Assembly (NCBI GenBank): GCA_013399855.1 | Contig: VXAY01002323.1 | Span: 760,325-824,324, forward strand | Reading direction: 5' to 3' | Length of the DNA: 64,000 bases | DNA from: Oxyruncus cristatus | Lineage: Eukaryota > Chordata > Aves > Passeriformes > Cotingidae | Part shown: in pieces, positions 24,346 to 36,429 of the stretch | Numbering within the stretch: position 1 is the first letter of the stretch | Layout of the letters: every line of letters begins with the position of its first letter | Translations under genes and position numbers: made by a program | The notes under the pieces: generated by a model | What the model saw: the letters and a program-made list of their open reading frames with translations, nothing else | Databases searched by the model: none | Told to the model about the DNA's origin: nothing

Positions 24346-27300
24346 TTAGCTCACTTAAGAACAGTCCTTTCATCAAGGAAAAACAGCTCAACAGGTTAAG
24401 AACAGTCCTTTCACCTTTAGACAACAGTTCTTAGAAGTAATTTTAAATCCCTCTTCCCTCCTGGCTCCATCTCATCCACCCCACTTCAGTTCTCAGGGGG
24501 ACACATCAAGCAGACACGAGTTTGGGATGATCTCACAGCGGGTATTTGAGAACTGCCAGAGATCCTTATGTTCTTTTTAATCAGCCCTGTCTAATTTCCA
24601 CCAGCCTGCCCTTTTGAGTTTGTTTTCAGACATCATTACCTTCAACCTTGGATTTCTCTGTTCATCTGGAGGAGCTGGTGTTTCCAGGCTGGAGCAGCAG
24701 CTGCTCCACGCCGAGCAAAGCCAGTAAAACATCTGCTTGTGGCGCTTGTGTGGGCAGATGGGAGTTCTGGAGATTCAGCTGATAACCCCCGATGTGCTTT
24801 CAGGCTCACCTGGGCACCCTCCTGGATCCTTTGGAGTGTGTGGAGTGTCACATCCCACCCCCAGCCGCGTCTGCACGTCGGTTTTAAAATTAACAAACGT
24901 TTGGCACTTCTTGTTTACAGGTTGGTGGTACTTGGCAGTGCTCTTACCCACCAAGAAAGGATAAATACCCACCCTGGCACAGCTTTGGGGGAGGAATGTG
25001 CGACGGCACAACTCCCAGGGAAAATAAGAGAGATTCCAAGTGCGTTCTCCCACCCAAACTTCAGCTGGGTTTTAGGGTTTATAACCACCCCACTATTCCT
25101 AATTAAACCGGTCTTTGCAGTCTTACTCCGCAGGAAATATCAGCCCTCCTAGATGGAGAGGTTTAGGGCGGTGCTTGGCACTGGGAAATCTTCAGACAAG
25201 AATCCCGTCAAGCGTGAAAAATAGGACACTGGAAATAGAAACACGTAACGGATGTTAAGTAGTAAATAATAAATAAAACCAGGCAGGCACTGTTTGAAGG
25301 TCTGGCCTTTGAGCCAGGGAGAGTTTGCTTAACCCAGTTAATTGTCTTTAGAAAAAAATGGCAAAGATTATGACATCTGTGGCATTTTCCTGCTTGTCTG
25401 AGACGCACACACACATAAACCCATTGTCCTAATTACTTCTGACGGGGATAACATTTATCTCTTTACTAAATTAATGCCAAGAGCAGATAGGGGAGCCACC
25501 ATGCCAAACCAGCTCTTAATAACTCTCAAATGCATCTTTAAGAGTATTGTCTGAGCATCCCCATCTCCAGAAGGCAAAAACCACTCGTAATCACAGCACA
25601 AATCTGATCTTAATAAGCAGGAAATCATGGGAGCTCCCCACATCTGTTTTCCTCTGATTAGATTAGCAGCGGTGCCACATCTCGTGTCACGCTGTTGCAC
25701 ACTGACCTTCAGCAACTCAGCAGAGCTGTTATTTCTTTTAGGCACCGAGAAAGCTTCTCTGGAAGCTGCTTTTTCTTGGTGAGGGGGCGTAAGAAACGCT
25801 CGTCTCGCGAGGGTGTGGCAGCACCGGGGGCTCGGGGTGCCCAGCTGCCGGCGCTTCCACGGGACTCGGTGACCAGGACTCCACGAGCCACCAGCAGTTC
25901 TTGGGAACACCTGCTCCAACTCCTTTGGGTGCTGGCGTTCCCAGGATCCAGGGGCCGCCATCAGGACAAGCCCTTGCCAGGGGCAGCGCTCGCACCCTTG
26001 GGCGCAGGGGTGCAGCTCAGCTGACCGGCGCTGCCAGGGAAGGCTCTCTCTGCCAGGCTGCTGCCCTGGCATGACCTCTGGAATACGGGCAGGGAAGGCA
26101 CCTGGAACACGGGCAGCAAGGCTTCAAGCGGGCAATATTTAAGTCGCCAGACAAGCTGAGTGGTGAAAGATCGGGGCTTTAATCTGGGAGATCTGCAGCA
26201 GCACAGATGGCCTTTAGTCCCTCCTGAGTTCCCTCCAAGCCAGACATCTAAATGCCAGTTTTCTTCCCTGCAGAACTTCTTGCTGCTCGTCATAATTACA
26301 TCTCAGGTTTGGGCTGATTCCTTCTACCGCAGCTACGGAGAAACTTCATCACTCCACACTGGTTCACACCGGGAGAAATTCCAGCCCTCAAAAGTTCAAC
26401 CGGTGTTGTTACGGACTCCTGTCCCTCTGTTTACTACCTCATAAAGCACCTTCTCCAGCAGTTTCTGAAAGCTGGGCAAAGCCACTCAAGGTTTTGCCTC
26501 GCTTTGCCTTTAAAAAGACTGAGGCTTTGCTGGGTGACAAGAACCATAAACAGAAAGAGCTTTTTTTTTTTTTTTCTCCTTCTCTTCCAAGCGCGGAACA
26601 GAGAGGCAAAAACCCAGCAAACCTGCCCTCTCCAAGCGAAGGGGATTTGTTCGTTTGCTTTAAAAAGAGAAGTTGCCGTTCTGCTGGAAATGGCAAAAAC
26701 GTCCTGACTTCAAAACATCCTCTCTTAGCAAGTACAAAGCAAACAAACTCTCCATGAAAGCAGCAAAGCAAATAGCCCTCAGGTACTTCAGACGCATCCA
26801 ATCAACCTGGAGTCTTCCCTGTTAATTTAGGGAATAAAAGTCACGATTACAAGCACTGGTCCTGTCAAAACACCCCATTTAAACCGGCAAATCACCATGG
26901 GAATGGTTTCATTAGCTTTGCATTTTCCAAGGGAAAATTGCTGTCCCAGAAAGGACTCAGCTACAGCCCTGTCCCCTTATCAAAAGTACATACTAATGGC
27001 AGATATTCTTTCAATGCTCACGGCTCAACAGGCTGGTTTTTGAGCAGGTCGGTGCTAATGCCACCTGTAGTCTTATTTTCAAAGCACTCTTTTTTCCTGG
27101 AGTTCACAAAGAACAGATTTGATTCATTGCCTCCTCCCAAGGTGTAGTGATCAAACACTGTTTGTAGAGATATCAGTGCCCGGCAGCATCAGAAACTGCT
27201 TAATTCCTGTGGACCTCAGCTGAGATTGAAGCACATTTATCGGGGACAAGTCTCTCAATTAGATAAATATCATTCACCAGCCCTCAAAGTTGCTCTGATC

Positions 27301-30300
27301 CCTAACAAACATTTCCCAAACTACAGGTTTTTGTGTTTAATTAACCACAGAGGGAGAAAAGGAGAGAGGGCAACACTCCAAAATCCAGCAGGAGCAATTC
27401 TGCAGCTATGCAACCAAATAATTCTCTTCAGGAAAGCCTCTGTGAGACACAAAGCAGAGGAATTTCCAAGTTTGCAGATATCCTGAAGGCCTGGAGTAGT
27501 TCAAGCTTGAGTTTAAGCAGCTCTAGGAAGTCTTTTGCCACTGGCTGGGAACAAGGACAGCCCAATTCAGGGCAAGATGCTGTTTATTAGTGGTTCGAGG
27601 TATTTGGACTTCCCACCATTACCAGAGCTGAGGAAAGTTCTGGGTGATGATGCAGCAACTCGGTTCTCATCGATTCAGGGAATTGTGTGGGCTCTGGAAA
27701 ATGTTTGGGGGAATTCAACACCTTCTCATGGGCTGTAATGTCAGGCAGCAGCACCTCTTTTACGAGCAAATGTTGCAGAGCCTGCTGTGCTCTGAGGGTG
27801 GGGAGAAGGAGTTTCGTCCCTGAAATCAGTGCTTTGGTTTGTCAACACACCCCAGCAGGTTGATTTGAAGAGGTATCAGCGATGTCTCTCTTGGTGTCTT
27901 TGCTGGAGGAGCTCAGGAAGCCTGATGGACATCACCAGTCCCTGAACGGATGTACCTGCAAAAGGCATAATCTTGGTCATAATCCTACAGGAAAACTGAG
28001 GCACAGATGAGCTTCTCACCCCTGTGATCCTCATCAGAAAGGTCTCCTGAAGCTGTAGCTCGCCCCAGAGAAACAAAGCTCTGTTCAGAGCAGCATCACT
28101 TAGCCCAGCATCTGGGAGCTCCGATCTGCCAGAGGTGACACTCCTGTCCCTCGACACTCCCACGTTTTGGAGTTTAGCAACAAAATTCATTGCAAACAGC
28201 AAATCACCTTATTTCAAAGGAGCCTCAAGCAAAGGGCCTGGAGTTGGCAGAGCAGGGAAGCGAGCAGTGAAAAGCCATTCCATTCTCCTGTCTCCAGGCA
28301 ATCCTCCTTTGGCTATTAAACCCCTTTTAATCCACCCTGGAACACCAGAGGTGCAAAATGAGCCCGCACCAACTGTTTACAACATGCCTTTTGAACAGGA
28401 ATCTCTGACAGAGTTTTAAAACACATCAGTCCTTTATGTGTTTGTCTATGCTGATGAGCATTACTTTCTGCTTCAGAAATATCTATTTCTGCACTTGGTT
28501 TATTTTATTTCCCTATTGTTAAAATGAAAGATTGGCTGAACCATCTCAGCAGTGCCTGTCAAGCACTTCCTTTCTCCTGCAAATCCTAAAGCTCTGATTC
28601 TCATCATTAAGTCACTGACAATATAAAGACAGACTTCTTCAAATAAACCATCATCAACAAAGATAAATGCACAGAAATGATACAGAAATTGGCCTGCAGC
28701 ATCACTGCAGTATAAATAGAACTTTCTGAGGAGGAAATATATCCCCATTCACTACCCAGAGCTCAACACAGGACAATAATGACCTGCGTTTTAAAAGCGC
28801 TCTTGTAGCAAGTGCTGTGCAAGGATTCAGAAGGTTTTCAAGCTCCAAACAAAAAAACCTCTTCATTCCACTCAGACAGAGCCATCAACTCCACAGGACA
28901 TTAGGGAACAACATAGTTATCAACCACTTCTCCCCATGGAAATGCAAACCCAGCTGAAGGCCAGTCCAAGAGTCCCCCTGACCCTGTTCCTCTGGTGTTG
29001 GATGCTTAAAGAACAGTCTAAGCAAGGACAAGCCCACAGCAATTTGTCACCAGCCTCCAAAGAGTCAGAGACTTGCATTTTGTCAGCACTGAAAGTGCCA
29101 TGTGGAGCACTGGAATGTGTCCTCCAGGAAATCCCTTAACCCTTTCTGGAATTAATCTATATTTCAAGTTGCTGCAGCATCGAATGCAAAGGCCCCACTC
29201 TCGAATCACTCGTGTCCTTAAACACTACTCTCATTTTAGTTTCGAAGCCCATTGTTTTCTGCTTTCTGCTGCTCCTTGTATTGTGAGAAATAACATCCCA
29301 CAATAATCATTCCTTTGTTGTCTTGTCCTCTTCCATCTTTGTTTTGAATTCCTGTCGTTTAATCTAAACTTGAAAGCCAGGCTTCCAATCAGCCCTTTTC
29401 TCCTGCCCTTGCTTTCTCAGTGGTGTGGGCTCAGGAATAACAAGCAGAGCATGGAACTAGGAGTCCTACAGCTCTGGAACCCACCTCTGCACCTCCCCAG
29501 GCCCTGAACACAAGAGTTTAACCCTCGTCCAAGCCATGAGGCCACTCACAACCCAAACTAAGCATTTGGGAGCCACCTGGGAGATTGCAATTGCTGCAAT
29601 TAATCCAAGTGTGAGAAGATCAACAGCAGTTCATCTAGCTTTTATTCTCATATGACTGGCTACAGTTAATTCTCCTCCCATCTCCAAAGGCACAGAGCAA
29701 ACTCCCCTCCAGCATCTCAGTTGCACACTGTCTGTTCTTGGCTCCCTCTGGAGCAGAGCCTTGGATGCCACAGAGCTGCCAGAATATTATAATCCCAAAA
29801 AGAAGCCTCGGGAAGAGGAGCAGAGTGTCAGGCAGAGGGCTGAGGTCCTTCCCTTGCTTTTCACACAGACTAAATGTGCCCAGATGAGACACCTGGTAAC
29901 TGAAGGTCAGCTCTCCTGTTCCAGCTCTCCCTCCCAGCCCCGCTCTGGGACCACGGGGGGGTTTTGCCTTGCTGGGGACAAAAGTGAGTCCCAAAGGTTG
30001 GGTTTGTATTTGGGATAGAAAAGGTGAGGGACACTGGGGAACCTGACCTGAGGGGGGCCACATTTCATGAGACACCAAGCCTTTTCAAAGGGTTTCCGTG
30101 CAATAAATGCCTCTTCTTTCGGATGAAGTCACAGCAGTAAGATGCTGCCAGGGGTGTGTGTGCATTCCACGGGAGCAGCCTGGCACAGTGAGGTTTTCTA
30201 GACCTAGAAAAGTGCAGCTAAGCACGCCTGGAGATCGGCTTGAGGCATTCAAGGGGCTGCTTGAGGACCAAGGCGGCACGTCAGGGTGGCACAGAACATT

Positions 30301-30400
30301 TGCAGCAGGAATAAAAAGGTAACGCGGAGCTTGTGAGCATCGGAGCTGATCTGCCCTTCTCCTCCAGCTTCCAGGGCAAGGAAACAACACGCCAGAGGAG
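24346..30400. other. Long single-copy stretch, no gene seen
   Basis: About 6 kb lacking recognisable transposons. It contains a T run near 26562-26575 and GC-richer sequence at about 25780-26050. Open frames up to about 205 codons on the minus strand (near 25455-26072) have no recognisable motif and overlap frames on the other strand. Confidence 0.5.
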
Positions 30401-30407
30401 CAGCTCT

Positions 30408-30495
30408 GAAGAGAAAAGCCATCCTTTTCTCTTCTCTCTGAAGAGAAAAGCCATCCTTTTCTCTTCTCTCTGAAGAGAAAAGCCATCCTCTCTGA
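30408..30495. repeat. Three-copy 32-bp tandem repeat of hairpin units
   Basis: The word GAAGAGAAAAGCCATCC starts at 30408, 30440 and 30472, an exact 32-bp period. The first two units each contain a perfect 11-bp inverted repeat, GAAGAGAAAAG and CTTTTCTCTTC, around a CCATC loop. The third keeps only the left arm. Confidence 0.95.
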
Positions 30496-31360
30496 TTCGG
30501 GGGGGGCACTCAGTGTCTCCTCTGTCCTTTCCCCTCATTCCTGCAGCAACGGCAGCAGTGCAAAGGGAGCTTCCTCGGAGCACCGAGTGCTTGGTAAACA
30601 AGTAGCCACATCTGAGGGTACAGAGCCGGGTACAAAGCCGGGTACAAACAGGTTGCCCAAGCAGACAGACAGGATTTCAGGCGTCTGGCAGGGCGCAGGT
30701 ACATCCTGACAGCGTGTTCAATGCATTATTCAACACGCTACAAAGTGTAACGCGTTAAAGTGACAATTTAGACTGTATTTACCTCCTGTCAGCAAAGGTG
30801 TTAGAACAGAAACCCGTGTGCTTGAGAAACAGCAACAAGGCAGTGGCAGAGATATTTAACCTGGAACAGCAAGGAGAACAGTTTGCCAACCTGAGAGGTC
30901 CTGAGCCCAAAGGGGAATTTAAGGAGATACTTCCAGCCAGAACACTTCAGTGAAAAAAAAAAAAACCACTGCATTCAGTTTGCTGACGTTGTCTCCCATT
31001 GAAAAAAATTTGCAGTCATGTTTCTAAAGTCTCCAGGGCTCCATGTGGAAGTGGACTCCCAAATGGTATCATCTACTGTTTCCCTTGTGTTCTTAAATGA
31101 TCCAAAGAACCCAAGGAGGTTTCCTGCACTTTGGTCTGCCCAGATACAGACACAGGTGATTGTTCCTGAGTTCCTTTTGCTCAGAGCAGTTTAATAAACT
31201 GCAGATTGATGGACCTGGGATGTCTCCCCAGTTGTGCCACTGGCCTGTGGCTGCCCTGGCAGAGCCCAGCTCCATCTCCCTGCCCCTCGGTCTCTACATC
31301 TGGGAATCAATGTAATCCTGATACTCCCAGCAGAACTCTTGGAAACAAGTCAAAGTGAAC
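30496..31360. other. Single-copy DNA with one palindrome
   Basis: No gene seen. The stretch contains the palindrome at 30711-30739, short direct repeats of GAGCCGGGTACAAA-type near 30630-30650, and an A run near 30953-30965. Confidence 0.5.
30711..30739. other. Near-perfect 12-bp inverted repeat
   Basis: AGCGTGTTCAAT and ATTCAACACGCT form arms matching at 11 of 12 positions around a 5-nt GCATT spacer. It could be a stem-loop or a dyad protein-binding site. It is not next to a recognised transposon, and no function can be assigned. Confidence 0.8.
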
Positions 31361-31366
31361 ACGTAT

Positions 31367-31535
31367 GAGAGTGGGGAGGCCCTGGCACAGGTTGCCCAGA
31401 GAAGCTGTGGCTGCCCCATCCCTGGAAGTGTCCAAGGCCAGGTTGGAGCAACCTGGGCCAGTGGAAGGTATCCCTGCCCGTGGCAGGGGGTGGAACCAGA
31501 TGGGCTTTAAAGTCCCTCCCAAGCCAAAGCTCTCT
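31367..31535 (+). mobile_element. CR1 LINE 3' fragment
   Basis: Plus-strand CR1 starting in the last part of ORF2 (GAGAGTGGGGAGGCCCTGGC, then GCCCAGAGAAGCTGTGGCTG) and ending in the GTCCCTCCCAAGCC region. It lacks a clear octamer tail. Confidence 0.92.
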
Positions 31536-31721
31536 GTGCTTTGGGAAGCACATCTCAGTCAGTGACCCAAGAAACCTCTTCTGCTGTTGACCAAAGTCGT
31601 CAAATTTTGCTGTGAGAGGTTTTGCAGATGAGATATTCATGGGTTGCACTTGGCGAAGTGGCAGCTTGTGTGCTCTGTGTGTGTGCAGTCATCACTCTGT
31701 GTGCTGTGATCACCGTGCTCC

Positions 31722-31915
31722 GGTGGGATATTGGGAAGGATTTGTTGGCTGTGAGGGTGGGGAGGGGCCGGGATGGAATTCCCAGAGAAGCTGTGGCTGC
31801 CCCTGGATCCCTGGGAGTGTCCAAGGCCAGGCTGGAGCGACCTGGGCTATAGAAGGTGGCCCTGCCCATGGCAGGGGGTGGCACTGGGTGGGCTTTGAGG
31901 TCCCAAATCATTCTG
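31722..31915 (+). mobile_element. CR1 LINE 3' fragment
   Basis: A second plus-strand CR1 about 190 bp downstream of the previous one. The translation AVRVGRG.DGIPREAVAAPGS followed by KARLE corresponds to the end of CR1 ORF2. The 3' end is worn near AAATCATTCTGGGG. The two same-orientation neighbours differ at many positions, so they are separate insertions rather than a recent duplication. Confidence 0.92.
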
Positions 31916-31924
31916 GGGTGTTCT

Positions 31925-34900
31925 GTTAGAGCAGGCATCACTCTCACAGTTTGCGCTGTAATTAAGCACCAGACCTTTTAATTTTTCCCCTTCAAAAAAA
32001 TTCTCTACGTTCACAAAACTTGGTGAAAAACTTATTTATATTCCCAGGCTTAAGCTGATAAACAAGGAATTCCATTTGCCTGACTCAGGCACATGAGCAT
32101 AAAGGTGGTGGGTGCCTCGAGAGCTGGGGTAACTCTCCCCCTTCACTGTTGCCCACGAGCAGCAGCAAAGGGCTGTTGCTTGTGTTTATTGTATGTTGTT
32201 CACTAAAATGTGTGTTACACGACATCTGAAGTATGTTGGGTGTCCAGGTCCAATAAAAAATTAATTTACCACTCACCAAGCTTCTCATTTGGTTAAATCA
32301 GCTGTGTTTCAGCTACTTTATCTGTATGTTTCTAACGTATTTACTCCCTGTATTTTTGCAAAGCTGTCTCGAAGCCGGGTTTATTTTTATTATTAAATTT
32401 ATGTAATTCCTCCGTACTCCCGGGGGAAAGAGCCCGGTGTGGCACTTGCAGTGCCACAGTGCCATCTCCGGGCGAGCCGCGGAACGGTGCTCGCACCTCC
32501 TGCCCGGGATGGACCTCTTCAAAACACGACTTAAAAAAAAATATGTCCTCTTCTGGAATGCTCTGCCATTGCAGGGGACGCATGAAAAGGTGTGTGTTTT
32601 GCTTCCGCAATGTTTCCACAGCCGCAGCTGAACCGAGGAAAACTGAATCCAGAGCAGCATCTCAGTGCTGACCTTCTGCGTGAATTCGTACCCCCGCCCC
32701 AAAAAATTGCGGTTTCTTTCTGAGACAGGTTTCAAACCCACCCAGGGAGGATATCAGTCTGTGTTACCCCTGAAAAAACCCTGAGGCATCGAGGCCAGAC
32801 CCTCCCACCAAGCTCCTTCCAGGAGCTCCGGCTGACAAGGACAAGAAGTTGGTCACTTGGTACCCGCAGAGCTGATTTTGACGCTTCCCGGCACATTTTT
32901 AAGGAGCGCAACCGAAGACAGGCCCAGCTTTAAATTTTGGCTGGGAAGGGACAGCTAACACTGCCACGAGGGTTTCTCAGCCTCACACAGCGGCTCTGCT
33001 GCCCCGTTTGCAAGGTAATTAAGCTGTTCCAACTAATTACTGTACCCTTCAAGCACCGTGATGAGAAAGGACACGTGCAAAACTTCTCGGGAGCCTTGTT
33101 CGCTCAGCAACCTCCCTGCCTGAAAACCGGGTTAACAAACCCAAGTGTTAAACCTCTCCCAGTGAAACGCAGATAAGGATCATATTTACAGTCACTTTTT
33201 CAGTAATTACCACGGCTCACAAGAGAATAAGGGGCAGGTTTGCAAAGGCAGGTGGGTGTATGACACAGGGGAGGTGCCAAGACAAGCTGGCCCTCACTAG
33301 AAGCAACAGGGATTCCCATATCCCCTCAAGTCCCCTCCAAAGATTGGTAAATCAGCACCAAGTGCAACTCGTAATGGTTCTAAGGTTCAGCTTCTGGAAG
33401 TGAAATATGGCCCTGAAGAATAAAATGCTGGTAGAGAGATATCCTTCCCTGACAGGAACATCTTGCTGCAGGGGCTGAGGGAGGAAGTCGAGCCTGCTGA
33501 CTGATAATACACACGGGAAAAAACAGGCAGTTATTCTAAAAAGCAAATGTCTGATGTTTTACAACAGAATAAAGACAAGAAAGAAAGAATCCTGCCCCTG
33601 GAGCAGGCACAGATTTACTCTTAACTTCTTCAGCTCTCATCCAAACTGGAAAAGTGGCATTTCAGTTGAGTGGGGAAAAAAATCAGAGCATGGGCTGTCT
33701 CTTCACTGCACTTTCCCTGTCACGGGGGATGTGCAGGTACCAGCAGAGACCTCAAGGCCTGCGGGAGAAAGCGCCCAGTTCGTCAGATTTTAGGTTCCTT
33801 TTTTGGGTTACATGTTGTCTCCGAGGTAGAAAGTTTCATCCCAATGTGCATCATGTGATTGCAGAGATGTGTCCAGGCACGTGTGAAAAATGAGTTTAGT
33901 CCCCACGGCCAGCGAGCGCGGAGCTGGGAAGGAAATCGATACAGTGCAGGGGGAGGGAAAAATAAAGGAACTGCAAAGCTCCATTGCCCAAAAAGGAATT
34001 AAAACCGTGGTCTCTGAGGGTGCTTGGCTTCTGCTGGTGGATAGATGATAATAAATAATAAAATAATAAAAAGCCATATTGCTGCCTCCCTGCATTTGTC
34101 AGCAGATACAGCGACATATGTTATCGCGCAGCGTTAGCGACACGTCCGTGAAGAGCTGCAGAGAAGCCCAACCCGGGCGCTCCCCTGGGCAAAGATATCC
34201 TGGAATATATTTCTCTCCACCATAACAAGCACCTTGAACACATATGCCTTCCCTCAGCAAGCTCTTGCCACGCTGCCCTGGCTCTGTGCCCCCGCAGGAG
34301 GGAGGAGGAGCTGTGTGGCAACATCCACCTTCGCAGCCGATCGTGTTCCTCAGCAAGGCTGACTATCCTGGCCTCAGTTTTTCGGCAACACCAGAAAAGA
34401 ATGAATTCAGTGCCAAAAAGCGAAAAATAATCATACCCCTACTGAAAATATTCCTGTTCTCACACTGAGTACCAAGGAGAAAAAGGGCAGTGCTGTCTGA
34501 CACCAGTGAGAGCGTGTGCTGCAGCTTCGCAGTTCTTCACCAAACCTCATCCACCACAGCAGCAAGGAAAAAAATTCATAATTCTTGGAAAGGTTTGTTT
34601 TTTTGTTTTTTTTTTACAAGCCTGCACTTTGATTGAACAATAAATCATTTATATTCTACCAGGGGAAGGAGCAAAACGAAACCTCAGTCAAATCTCACTT
34701 GATGTGCTCATCACCTACTTAATGTCAAATCCAAACATTTGGCTTTGTTCTTCAAATCATGGAACCTGAGGACAAATTACCACAGCGAAGTCAGGATCTG
34801 CATATTGAAGCCCGAAGTCAAACACTCTTGGTTTTTCCCTAATGATTACATCTTTACAGGTGTCAGAGATTGAGAGCTTCAGAGCTCAGATTGCCACTCG

Positions 34901-36085
34901 GAGAACAAAATTCAGGAGATCAGGGTGGCGCTTTCAAATGAATCCCCAATTCCTTATGCCTCGTCTGCACGGCTTTCTGGAACCTTCTGGAACCCATTTT
35001 ATTTAAACCAACAGAAAAAGTGCACCCATTCCTCTCTCCAGAACTTTTTGTTCCACGTCACTGCCTTGTAGGGGGATTGTAGCCTCAGAGCCCGGGAGGT
35101 CTCTCTTCCAGTTCCCTTATCTACACGTAAAATCTACAACTACAACCCAGCCTTTTGAAAATGGGTAAATCTTCCTGAGGGTGCCATCGGTCCATATTCC
35201 CAATTCCAGTGGAGGAACTCTTCAGAAAACCGAATTACCACGCGAGTGCTGGAAAGGAGACTCCGACACTTGAACACACCATGTGTTTCTCCCCCCAACC
35301 CCAGCAGAAATCAGCGATAACTTCAAGCAGTTGCAGCAGAGTTCTCTCTGCTTTTTAAAAGGCAGATTTCTGTCCCTGCCCTGTTACCCACAGATATTAA
35401 TTGAAGTTATTGGCAGGGTGTTAAGTGTTAATCTGCTCATTAATCACATTTACTGATTTCCTGCTCTAGGGCTTTCGAAGGAGCCATGGACCTGCCTCGA
35501 TCTTCCTACTTGAACAGTTATTTTACTATTTGCTGAAGAAATCAGCTGGTTAAAAAAAACAAAACAAAACAAAACAAAAAAAACCCAAACACATAAACCT
35601 CAAAACCCCCAAATACAATAGAAAAAAAAATTACCAAAGGAGCATGGAGATCCACAGACTCATGTCACACCGGGGCCACTGCAAGGGAGCTCCTTTTTTC
35701 CTGCGCCTCCCACTGCCAAAACCAGATATAGCCACAGAGATCTCAGCTGATTGGCATCTGAGCCAGCAGCCCAAATACTGCAGTCACTTTAAATGAAGTG
35801 TAAACGTGGCAGGGGGAAAGGCCAAAATCCATGGAAGCCTCTAGCACTCCCCTGGAGACCCCAGGCAGGCTGATTTACGCCAGGGAACTACCCCTTCTTC
35901 AACCCAAGAAGAGCAATTCAAGGCCTGTGATTTGCTTTCCAAACTCCTGGGTTTTCGAAGGGTGGTGGGCTCCAAGTCCCGAAAGCAGAAACAAACTTTG
36001 CTTCTGGAGCAGCATTCCCAGTGATCCATCGGTCATTACGTTCTAGCTGTGGTTTGGAACGTCGTGGTGCATCGTAAAGAGCAGG
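31925..36085. other. Long single-copy stretch, no gene seen
   Basis: About 4.1 kb without recognised transposons. Low-complexity pieces include an ATAATAAATAATAAAATAAT run near 34048-34070, T runs near 34600, and (CAAAA)n near 35555-35583. The stretch near 35395-35470, rich in TTAAT/ATTAAT words, has the texture of conserved non-coding DNA, unproven. Confidence 0.45.
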
Positions 36086-36087
36086 GC

Positions 36088-36426
36088 TGTGGTGTGAGCA
36101 GCCCATATTGCAGGCCTAGCCTTGAGATAGTCAGGAGGCTAAAAATGAAAAGCAAGAACAAAGAGGAATCTGTGCCAAAATAAAGGAGGAGCAGCCTTGA
36201 AGAAGAAACGATGTTCTCATATCTCGTGGACACCTGTGTTAATCCAACAGAAAGTGTGTCAGTAATGCATGTCCGGCTCGTGGTCAGTCACATGTAACCG
36301 ATGGACTAGAACAGGTCACGCACCGGGGTGTAGTGAAGGTTTATAAGCCATGGTTTATGTAAATAAAGTGGAATAATTGGGATCATATTGGTCAAGTCCA
36401 TTTATTCTCGAGCTCCTCCGTCAACA
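36088..36426 (+). mobile_element. Possible solo LTR of an endogenous retrovirus
   Basis: The block can be framed by TG (TGTGGTGTGAGC) and CA (CCGTCAACA). Near its 3' side it carries a TATA-like TTTATAAGCC at about 36340 and an AATAAA at 36362. The 339-bp length and terminal TG/CA fit a short LTR. No internal retroviral coding sequence flanks it. I see no clear target-site duplication, and the TATA to AATAAA distance is short, so the call is tentative. Confidence 0.33.
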
Positions 36427-36429
36427 GAA

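Noticed and set aside
25455..26072. 205-codon minus-strand frame
   Set aside because: No recognisable motif, overlaps other open frames on the plus strand, and has no splice or promoter support.
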